DNA of 14,419 nucleotides from Chitinophagaceae bacterium (lineage in GTDB: Bacteria > Bacteroidota > Bacteroidia > Chitinophagales > Chitinophagaceae), in NCBI GenBank assembly GCA_026785745.1, contig JAJAZO010000110.1, positions 1-14,419 of the forward strand. The letters run 5' to 3'. Below are positions 7,222-13,689 of the stretch, piece after piece (positions within the stretch are counted from its first letter, which is position 1; each line of letters begins with the position of its first letter). Under the pieces are notes generated by a model. The model made no database searches, was not told the DNA's origin, and was given only the letters and a program-made list of their open reading frames with translations. Both the position numbers and the translations under genes were made by a program.

Positions 7222-10200
7222 TTAATGAACAAGCACTCTACCCTCCGCCAGTTTTTTACCGGCAGCATCGCCAACTACTACATAATAGATACCTGTTTGA
7301 ACTGGTTTTATATTTACACTAAGTAAAGTATAAGGTCCGTTAATAGTGAATTTAGCATTATATACTTTAGATCCCTTCGAGTCAAATACTGTTACAGTTC
7401 TTAATGTACTACTGCCATCACTATTATAGTATGATACTGTAAACAGCCCGTCATTAGGACTTGGGAAAATAAACAGGTTACTGCTTACGGCGGCATCTAA
7501 TGCCACCACCGCAGACTGGTTAGAGCATACAAGTCCGCTGCTAAAGGCTTCCTGTATCCTTACTTGGTAGCTGCCAGTAGTTTCAATATTTACCACATAA
7601 GTATTTCCGGTATTGGAAAATGCAGTACCGTTTTTAAACCAACTGGTAGTTAACACACCTCCTGTTGATGCACTTGGTGTGGCAGTAAGTATAGTTTTTT
7701 GCCCGGGAAATAAACTGGTAAGTGGCGAAGCTGATAACCCAACTGTTGGTAATTGCCTTACGGTAAGTATTGCTGCTACAGAATTAGCAGGAGTAGTACA
7801 AGTTGTATTCCATACCTGGCAACGATAACGATTTGCGTTGGCAGCAGTTGTTACACCCGTTAACGATAAAGTAGCGGAAGTGCCACCTGCAACATTGCTC
7901 CATGCAGTGCCTCCATCGGTACTTACCTGCCATTGATAAACGAGACCTGTACCGCTGCCAGCTACAGTAAATGTAACATTGCCGCCCGAACATACTTCTG
8001 TGTTTGCAGGTTGGTTTGTTACTGTGGCAGGGCTGATTACGGTTAATACTGCAGCAGACGAGTTGGCCGCCGGTGTACAAGCACCACTGACAACGCAACG
8101 ATAGCGGTTTCCATTCATCGCTGTAGTAATTCCTGTTACAGTATAAGTTAAGTTGGTAGCACCGCCGATATTATTATATGTTGCTCCATTATCAGTACTT
8201 ACCTGCCATTGGTAACCAATTGCTGTACCAGTTGATGCGAGAGTAAATGTATTGTTGCTGCCTGCACATAGTGTTGCATCTTGTGGGGCTGTGGTAATTG
8301 CAGGGGCAGAGTTTATTGTCAGTATCCCGGCATTGGAATTTGTACTTCCGCATTGGGTTTGAGCAATACAACGGTAGCGGTTACCATTAAATGAAGCAGC
8401 GGCTCCTGTTATTGTAAGGGTACCCGTTGTGGTTCCGCTATACACTGTAGAATTTGACAGGAAAGTGTATGTACTACCTCCATCTGTACTTAACTGCCAT
8501 TGTAAGGTAGAAGCACCAGCAGCAGTTATGTTAAAAGATGTATTTGCTCCTGCACATATTGCCTGGTTTGCCGGCTGTGCAGAAATAGCAGGGCCGGTTC
8601 CGGGGTTAATAGTAAAAGTTATATTTCTTGTTTGTGTTGTGGCACCGGTTGAATTTCCTGTAATGGTTATTGTATAAGAACCTGCAAGTAAAGTATTCGC
8701 ACTATTTAAGGTTACAACACTGTTATTTCCGGGTGTTACCGGATTTGTTCCAAAACTAATAGTAGTACCAACCGGCACACCGGCTGTTGCAGAAAGTGTA
8801 ATAGGATTGGTAAACCCACCACTTGGAATGGTGCTTAATGTAACAGCCATTGTTGTTGGTGCAGGGCAGGTGGCAATGGTAGCAGCAGGACTATTAAATG
8901 TAAAACTTCCCGGAGGTGCTGCATTTGCAACAGGACTTTCCCAAATACCCCGGCCATAGGTAGCCACTCTTATTTTTCCTGAATTTTTTTGAATTTCCAG
9001 TTCATTAATAGCTACAAGGGGAAGGTTATCAGAATAATTTGTCCAGTTAACATCGGATTCAGTTTTATAATACACACCAATGTTCATACCTACATATATG
9101 CCACTTGGTGTTTTATCATCTACTACGATTGTTCTGGCAACAATATTCGGAAGGTTTGATGAAACGTTGGTAAACGTTGCACCTGCATCGGTAGAAACTA
9201 ATATTCTGTTTGTAGCACTATTACAAGCAATCCATATTTTGGAAGGATTAGTTGGATCAACAGCAATATCGTTAATGGTTGATGGAGCTGATCTGATTGC
9301 CCAGGTAGCGCCGTCATCTGTTGTTACATACAATGTTGCTCCGTTTGAAGCATAAATATAATTGGGGTTGGAAGGGGCAACTGCAAGGTCGGCCAATGTG
9401 GTAGTGATTGTGCTGCCCGAAATATTTATCCAGGCTGTTCCGCTGGTTGTTGATTTATATACACCGGTCCAGCCGCCAAATACAATTGTTTCATTAGTTG
9501 GATGAATGGCTAATGGTGTTACCCATTGTCCGTTGGATGGTTTTGGCAGACCGGAATAAGAATTACCACCATTGGTAGACCTGTAAATGCTACCATTTTG
9601 ACTGGTACCCCAGAGGTTTAAATGATTAGTAGGACTAACTAATCCTTCCATTCCGTCTGCACCAAGCCAATCGGCCCAGTTACCTGTAGTAGCTTGTCTT
9701 GTTACACTTCCATTATCCTGTGCACCACCGGTAATTACCGTAGCATTAGTTGGTGAATTGGCCATCCGGTAAAACTGGCGGATACCCAAGCCTGTTGAAA
9801 GATCAATCCAGTCATCACCATTATTTATGCTTTTATAAATACCGCCGTCTGAAATGGAATAAATAGTTGCATTGACCCAAAACAAACCATGTACATCGGC
9901 ATGATTATATCCAACGCTGTTTGGCAATGACCATGCTGTAATGGGGCTGAAAGAACTGCCTTCGTTTACCGACTTCCAGCAAATGATACCGGCAATATAT
10001 ACTTCTGCGGGATTAGTAGGCGAAACATCCATAGCCATGTCATATGTTGCCTGACCACCGGTACCGGCACCGCTTGTCTCATAACCAAAATAGTTGGTAT
10101 TAGTTGTTGGGCTACCAACTACTGTTGTAGTAAATGTTAATCCGGCATCAGTTGATTTATACATTCTTCCAAATTCACTTCCATTAGCCTGCGCTGCATA

Positions 10201-11127
10201 AACATAATTAGGATTTGATGCAGATACAGAAACTAATGTGCGGCCTGTATTAGTAATACCATCAGCTGCGGTTACGGGTGCCCAGTTAACACCGTTATTG
10301 GTAGAACGATATACATCACTACCAGTAGCGTACATAATGTTTATATCATCAGGTTTAAACTCAATATCTTCTTTGCTTCCGGAATGAACTTGTGTCCACG
10401 ATGTACCGGCATTGGTTGACCTCCATATTCCATTGGTACAAGCAGCAAATACAATATTGGCATTGGAAGGGTGTATCAGAATTTTTCTAACATTGCCACC
10501 AGGGCCACCGCCAGCAGGAGCCAATGTAGCGCCGGCATTAGTAGATTTTAATATGCCCGAGCCATTTGTTCCAACATAAATAGTATTTGGATTAGTGGGA
10601 TCAATTGTGATGGCAAAAATTTGCATCCAGGTTGAATTGTTATCAGTAAGTGGTTGCCAGTTCATACCGCCATTTGTTGTTTTCCATAATCCACCACCCG
10701 GCGAGCCGACATATATTACCTGTTCATTAGAAGGAAGTATGGCAACTGCTGATATTCTTCCGGTACCTGGGTTCCAGCCACTGGTACGATTCCAACCCCA
10801 TGGGCCAAGTTCTGTCCAGTTACCGGCAGCTACAATATTGTTGCTGTTTAAAGAAGGAAGGCTAGCCTGGTAATTCGCCCAGTCTGTTTGTGGTGAAATG
10901 TAATTGCCATTTTCATCTGTATGAAACTTACGTTCATATAACCAGCGTTGAAATTGTTTGTAGCCAGTGCCACGGCCGGTACCGGCACTATCAAAGTACC
11001 TGTCAGCACTTCTCACAACTTCCTGAAGGGTAAGGTCAGTTCTTTCCATCAATTCAAAAATCTTTTGCTGGGCTGTGGCGTTAATAGAAAAAGAAAATAG
11101 TAGTAATAAGGGGAGAAGTTTTTTCAT
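7222..11127 (-). CDS. Large T9SS-secreted protein: BNR/VPS10-like propeller, Ig-like repeats, C-terminal sorting domain
   Basis: The 1301-residue protein starts with a signal peptide (MKKLLPLLLLFSFSINATAQ). Residues 21-100 are a charged linker. Residues about 103-732 form a beta-propeller region with about eleven Asp-box-like motifs of the S-T-x-x-G-x-x-W/F type (150-157, 195-202, 237-244, 275-282, 325-332, 386-393, 433-440, 517-524, 559-566, 602-609, 645-652), most preceded by a strand ending in IYVG/IYA. This is the sortilin/VPS10-like, glycosidase-BNR pattern, but no sialidase catalytic set is evident. A beta-sandwich (about 738-842), three homologous Ig-like repeats (847-1123), a fourth Ig/PKD-like domain (1127-1210) and a type A T9SS sorting domain (1216-1301, with FIFPSPNDGLFTV and GIYYVVV) follow. 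It is probably cell-surface or secreted; a role in adhesion or polymer binding is inferred from the domains. Confidence 0.92.
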   Translation of the reverse strand: MKKLLPLLLLFSFSINATAQQKIFELMERTDLTLQEVVRSADRYFDSAGTGRGTGYKQFQRWLYERKFHTDENGNYISPQTDWANYQASLPSLNSNNIVAAGNWTELGPWGWNRTSGWNPGTGRISAVAILPSNEQVIYVGSPGGGLWKTTNGGMNWQPLTDNNSTWMQIFAITIDPTNPNTIYVGTNGSGILKSTNAGATLAPAGGGPGGNVRKILIHPSNANIVFAACTNGIWRSTNAGTSWTQVHSGSKEDIEFKPDDINIMYATGSDVYRSTNNGVNWAPVTAADGITNTGRTLVSVSASNPNYVYAAQANGSEFGRMYKSTDAGLTFTTTVVGSPTTNTNYFGYETSGAGTGGQATYDMAMDVSPTNPAEVYIAGIICWKSVNEGSSFSPITAWSLPNSVGYNHADVHGLFWVNATIYSISDGGIYKSINNGDDWIDLSTGLGIRQFYRMANSPTNATVITGGAQDNGSVTRQATTGNWADWLGADGMEGLVSPTNHLNLWGTSQNGSIYRSTNGGNSYSGLPKPSNGQWVTPLAIHPTNETIVFGGWTGVYKSTTSGTAWINISGSTITTTLADLAVAPSNPNYIYASNGATLYVTTDDGATWAIRSAPSTINDIAVDPTNPSKIWIACNSATNRILVSTDAGATFTNVSSNLPNIVARTIVVDDKTPSGIYVGMNIGVYYKTESDVNWTNYSDNLPLVAINELEIQKNSGKIRVATYGRGIWESPVANAAPPGSFTFNSPAATIATCPAPTTMAVTLSTIPSGGFTNPITLSATAGVPVGTTISFGTNPVTPGNNSVVTLNSANTLLAGSYTITITGNSTGATTQTRNITFTINPGTGPAISAQPANQAICAGANTSFNITAAGASTLQWQLSTDGGSTYTFLSNSTVYSGTTTGTLTITGAAASFNGNRYRCIAQTQCGSTNSNAGILTINSAPAITTAPQDATLCAGSNNTFTLASTGTAIGYQWQVSTDNGATYNNIGGATNLTYTVTGITTAMNGNRYRCVVSGACTPAANSSAAVLTVISPATVTNQPANTEVCSGGNVTFTVAGSGTGLVYQWQVSTDGGTAWSNVAGGTSATLSLTGVTTAANANRYRCQVWNTTCTTPANSVAAILTVRQLPTVGLSASPLTSLFPGQKTILTATPSASTGGVLTTSWFKNGTAFSNTGNTYVVNIETTGSYQVRIQEAFSSGLVCSNQSAVVALDAAVSSNLFIFPSPNDGLFTVSYYNSDGSSTLRTVTVFDSKGSKVYNAKFTINGPYTLLSVNIKPVQTGIYYVVVGDAAGKKLAEGRVLVH
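7224..7482 (-). other. T9SS type A C-terminal sorting domain (within the 1301-residue protein)
   Basis: Codons 1216-1301 encode NLFIFPSPNDGLFTVSYYN at the start, a VTVFDSKGSKVYN strand pair, and PVQTGIYYVVV near the end, finishing with GRVLVH. This is the usual order of the type IX secretion C-terminal signal: Asn/Pro-rich first strand, VxDxxGkxV, then GxYxVxv. It directs export across the outer membrane, where it is normally removed. Confidence 0.85.
7759..8589 (-). repeat. Three tandem Ig-like repeats with conserved cysteine triads
   Basis: Codons 847-1123 encode three homologous repeats of about 90 residues. Each has an opening (Q)PxxxxxCxGxNxxF, then YQWQVSTDGG or a variant, then NGNRYRC or NANRYRC near the end. 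The cysteines recur in register: C858/C920/C926, C954/C1011/C1017 and C1046/C1103/C1110. The first two in each set would form the Ig-type disulfide across the sandwich. Protein-level similarity is clear, while the DNA has diverged, so the duplication is not recent. Confidence 0.8.
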
Positions 11128-11233
11128 AAATATTGATTAACAGGATTGGTGGTTTAGACTTGTAAAGCTAAAAAAATCTAATTGTAAATCATAGCCCTGA
11201 AAAAATCAGGTCAACCGGTTGATATGACGAATA
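11128..11233. other. Intergenic region between the phospholipase-like and T9SS genes
   Basis: These 106 bp hold a small hairpin (CCTGA-AAAAA-TCAGG, 11196-11210) directly next to a perfect 12-bp palindrome (TCAACCGGTTGA, 11211-11222), and AT-rich sequence before the T9SS gene start. On the minus strand a near-match to a -7 box, TAGCTTTA (11169-11162), is the best promoter candidate for the T9SS gene, without a good -33 box. The hairpin lacks an adjoining T-run, so I do not call it a terminator. Confidence 0.45.
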
Positions 11234-12199
11234 TTATTCATGTTCCCGGCCTTTAATGCCGGCATTTTTCCAGGAATTGTTCAGGCCTTCAAATTCTTTC
11301 AGGTCATCGGCAGAAAAAACTTTGTTGGATAGATTTTTTAAATCAGGCTGACCGGCATTTACCCAAGCGGTGTACCAAAAAGAAGCCACCGCAAAAATTG
11401 ATTGTCGCATTCTTCTCTCAATCATGCCTTTCAGTTTCGCATCATATGCTTTTGAAAAAGCAGACGAATATTGCCGGATGGTAATACCATTGCGGTCTTC
11501 AAACGAAAATTTTTGGTCGCCGGGAAATTGATTGGTTAACTCTTTTTCATATTTCAATACGGTGTCTGCTGCTGCGGCACTTTCCAGCACTCTTTTCCAG
11601 ATAAAGTCGGAAGGATTTTTTAAGAATTCAGCTTTCCCAATAAAAAAATCCCATTCTTTATCAGCAAGCAATTCTGGAATCCGGCTTTCCCAAAAACCAT
11701 GAATACCTTTTTGATCAGTATATTGCCCATTATGATTTTTGGTGGCATGAAGCGGCACATGAGAGTCGGCAATATAATGACCAATTTCTGCGGATAGTTT
11801 TAAAATCTTTGCCTGGTTCTTTTCTTTAAAAGCATCAGTAAGGCGGTAAAGCATTGTTTGTAACCACCAGGGTACAATACCATAAGTGTTCAGTGTATCT
11901 TCTGAGTATTTTCTAACGGCATCATTCCATTTACGGGGCAACGAATCGTAGGGATATTTTCCATAATGGTCAATGTCTATATAATGCCGGGGGCCTTCTT
12001 CGGGTATGGCATATCTTCTTTTATCCGGATCTACAGCATGTTCATAAAGAAAATCAATCTGCGGTTTATACAATACCATCATCTCTGGCGGCAGCAGAAA
12101 AACGGCATAATAGTTTATTTTTTTATGCGCATAAAATCCCCAGCAAAAACAATCTTTTGCCAATAAGGAATACAAAAGGATAAGAAACAGTTTTCGCAT
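11234..12199 (-). CDS. Secreted zinc-dependent phospholipase C / S1-P1 nuclease-fold enzyme
   Basis: The 321-residue protein has a signal peptide (MRKLFLILLYSLLAKDCFC) and a predicted mature N-terminus Trp20-Gly-Phe-Tyr-Ala-His25. In the phospholipase C/P1 nuclease fold the N-terminal Trp and eight other side chains hold three zinc ions. All have counterparts: Trp20, His25, Asp57, His72 (RHYIDIDHY), His141 and Asp145 (AEIGHYIADSHVPLHATK), His151, His167 and Glu171 (HGFWESRIPE). The spacings W-5-H, D-15-H, H-4-D-6-H and H-4-E fit known members. Glu171 follows phospholipase C rather than P1 nuclease, which has Asp there. I chose the ATG at 12199 over a GTG one codon upstream. It begins 14 bp after the DUF502 stop, so the two are probably co-transcribed. 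The substrate (phospholipid or nucleic acid) is undetermined. Confidence 0.85.
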   Translation of the reverse strand: MRKLFLILLYSLLAKDCFCWGFYAHKKINYYAVFLLPPEMMVLYKPQIDFLYEHAVDPDKRRYAIPEEGPRHYIDIDHYGKYPYDSLPRKWNDAVRKYSEDTLNTYGIVPWWLQTMLYRLTDAFKEKNQAKILKLSAEIGHYIADSHVPLHATKNHNGQYTDQKGIHGFWESRIPELLADKEWDFFIGKAEFLKNPSDFIWKRVLESAAAADTVLKYEKELTNQFPGDQKFSFEDRNGITIRQYSSAFSKAYDAKLKGMIERRMRQSIFAVASFWYTAWVNAGQPDLKNLSNKVFSADDLKEFEGLNNSWKNAGIKGREHE

Positions 12200-12213
12200 C
12201 ACTGGTTGTTTAT

Positions 12214-12897
12214 TTAACTGGGCTGCACTTCTGTTCCGGCGACAGCATCTTTTCTTTCAGCATCCAGGTCCACCACACCACCGGTTACAGCATACTTCAT
12301 TGCTTCGCCGGAAGTTATTTTACCTATCTTTCTTACTTTCCCTTTTGGCAGCACATAGAGCTGCCCTGCAAAATTGTAAGCCTGTGGTACATACACAGCC
12401 ACATGTTCTGCACCCATTTCAAATTTACCCATTTCTTCATCCGTTAAAAAACCAATAATCCATACGTCTTCTGAAAATACATTGGCCAATACTGCTTTAT
12501 TGAATTTACGTTTATCACCGGCAAAGGCTTCAAAAAAATCTTTGGTAGAAGTGTAAAGGAATTTGATAACGGGAGTCCTCGCCATCCACTGATCGAAAAA
12601 ATTGATAAAACTGCCCATCAGGAAATAGGAGCTTATCCAACCAACAAAAATTACAAAGGCAATTATTACTACAAAACCGAGTCCAGGTATTTTTTTTACG
12701 TTCCCTTTATCATCTTCTTTAATCCAGGAAGGAAAGATATTATTGATAAGGTTGGGCAACAGATCATCTACAAAATTAAAGGCAGCCACAATAGCCCACA
12801 CCGTAATTGCTATCGGGGCGATGATAAGAAGCCCCTGCATGAAGAAACGTAATACTTTCTTAACAATACTCTTTGCCGGTGGGCTGGCTGTAGTCAT
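12214..12897 (-). CDS. DUF502 family inner-membrane protein
   Basis: This 227-residue protein has two membrane segments: about 19-42 (FMQGLLIIAPIAITVWAIVA) and about 73-96 (LGFVVIIAFVIFVGWISSYF). Between them is a short charged loop (DDKGNVKKIPG). The family signature follows: ARTPVIKFLYTSTKDFFEAF (106-125), then VWIIGFLTDEE, HVAVYVPQAYNFAGQLYVLP and the near-C-terminal EAMKYAVTGGVV. Length and motifs agree with full-length DUF502 proteins. The family has no settled biochemical role. The gene is divergent from tetR, with 153 bp between them, and is the first gene of a unit with the zinc-dependent phospholipase-like enzyme. Confidence 0.9.
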   Translation of the reverse strand: MTTASPPAKSIVKKVLRFFMQGLLIIAPIAITVWAIVAAFNFVDDLLPNLINNIFPSWIKEDDKGNVKKIPGLGFVVIIAFVIFVGWISSYFLMGSFINFFDQWMARTPVIKFLYTSTKDFFEAFAGDKRKFNKAVLANVFSEDVWIIGFLTDEEMGKFEMGAEHVAVYVPQAYNFAGQLYVLPKGKVRKIGKITSGEAMKYAVTGGVVDLDAERKDAVAGTEVQPS

Positions 12898-12978
12898 TTG
12901 TTTGATTTACAAGCTAAGGTAGCCTAAAAAATACGTCCCGCAGGGTGCAAAAAATCGGTGAACGGTCGAAAAAAAGGG

Positions 12979-13010
12979 ATGGAAACTTTGGCAACGAAAA
13001 AAGTTTCCAT
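12979..13010. promoter_or_regulatory. Perfect 11+11 bp inverted repeat, probable TetR-family operator
   Basis: ATGGAAACTTT (12979-12989) and AAAGTTTCCAT (13000-13010) are exact reverse complements separated by 10 bp, so the half-site centres lie 21 bp apart, two helical turns. The left arm contains the -33 TTTG and the right arm ends on the first base of the -7 box of the tetR promoter, so bound protein would block RNA polymerase. This arrangement strongly suggests autorepression by the downstream TetR-family protein. The repeat lies 82 bp upstream of the divergent DUF502 start and could influence that gene too. Confidence 0.8.
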
Positions 13011-13017
13011 AGTTTTG
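12987..13017 (+). promoter_or_regulatory. Promoter of the tetR-tolC unit
   Basis: TTTG (12987-12990) and TAGTTTTG (13010-13017) are separated by 19 bp. Both boxes and the spacing match the Bacteroidota primary-sigma consensus TTTG-N19-TAnnTTTG exactly. The predicted transcription start is near 13021-13024, giving a leader of about 28 nt before the ATG at 13051. Confidence 0.85.
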
Positions 13018-13025
13018 TGCCCGTT

Positions 13026-13039
13026 CCGATAAATATCGG
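13026..13039. repeat. Short palindrome in the tetR leader
   Basis: CCGATA and TATCGG flank an AA centre, giving a 14-bp inverted repeat between the predicted transcription start and the tetR start codon. It could be a second operator or a small mRNA hairpin that limits translation of tetR. The sequence is unrelated to the 32-bp repeat upstream. Confidence 0.5.
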
Positions 13040-13050
13040 GATACAAAAGA

Positions 13051-13689
13051 ATGGAACCTAAAGAACGCATATTACTAAAAGCCGAAGAGTTGTTTATGCA
13101 ATACGGGATACGGTCAGTATCCATGGATGATATTGCGAATAACCTCGGTATGAGCAAAAAGACACTATACCAGTATTTCGCCGATAAAGACGAACTGGTG
13201 GAAGCGGTGGTGGAAGGGCATATTAATGAAGTGCAGGGTGATTGCATCAATTGCCGAACCAATGCCACAGATGCAATCCATGAAATTTTCCTTACGATGG
13301 AGCATATTATGGAAGAGCTCAATAATATGAACCCCATGCTACTGTATGATTTAGAGAAATTTCACTTTAAAGCCTACCAGCGGTTCAAAAACTATAAGGA
13401 TAAATTTTTGTTACAGATTATCCGTAATAATATAGAGTGGGGCATTAAAGATGAACTGTACCGGATCGGTTTGAATATTGACATATTATCGAAATACAGG
13501 ATTGAATCAATCATGATTCCTTTCAACGTAGCTGTTTTTCCTCCCGGTAAATACAACCTGGCCAGGACATCAGAAGTTATGATTGAAAATTTCACTTACG
13601 GTCTTGCCACTATCAAAGGACATAAACTGATTCAGAAATATAATGAACAACGACAAAAAAATCTTTTGTATGAAGAGAGTAAAAAATAA
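13051..13689 (+). CDS. TetR/AcrR family transcriptional regulator
   Basis: The 212-residue protein has the TetR-type N-terminal helix-turn-helix at about 5-52 (KERILLKAEELFMQYGIRSV, then SMDDIANNLGMSKKTLYQYF and ADKDELV). The long, variable helical C-terminal part (about 55-212) would bind a ligand and dimerise. The length is typical. The ATG at 13051 lies 34 bp after a consensus promoter that is overlaid by a perfect inverted repeat. The gene overlaps the start of a TolC-like gene by 20 bp, so it probably represses itself and an efflux operon and is relieved by an exported compound. The ligand cannot be told from sequence. Confidence 0.92.
   Translation: MEPKERILLKAEELFMQYGIRSVSMDDIANNLGMSKKTLYQYFADKDELVEAVVEGHINEVQGDCINCRTNATDAIHEIFLTMEHIMEELNNMNPMLLYDLEKFHFKAYQRFKNYKDKFLLQIIRNNIEWGIKDELYRIGLNIDILSKYRIESIMIPFNVAVFPPGKYNLARTSEVMIENFTYGLATIKGHKLIQKYNEQRQKNLLYEESKK

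Noticed and set aside
7759..8589. Ig-array DNA as a recent tandem duplication or mobile element
   Set aside because: The repeats are similar as protein only. The nucleotide sequences have diverged and no flanking repeats are visible.
8932..10821. Sialidase activity of the Asp-box propeller
   Set aside because: Asp boxes occur in many non-enzymatic propellers, and no arginine triad or other catalytic set of sialidases is apparent.
11196..11210. CCTGA/TCAGG hairpin as the terminator of the phospholipase-like gene
   Set aside because: The stem is only 5 bp and no T-run follows it directly on the minus strand.
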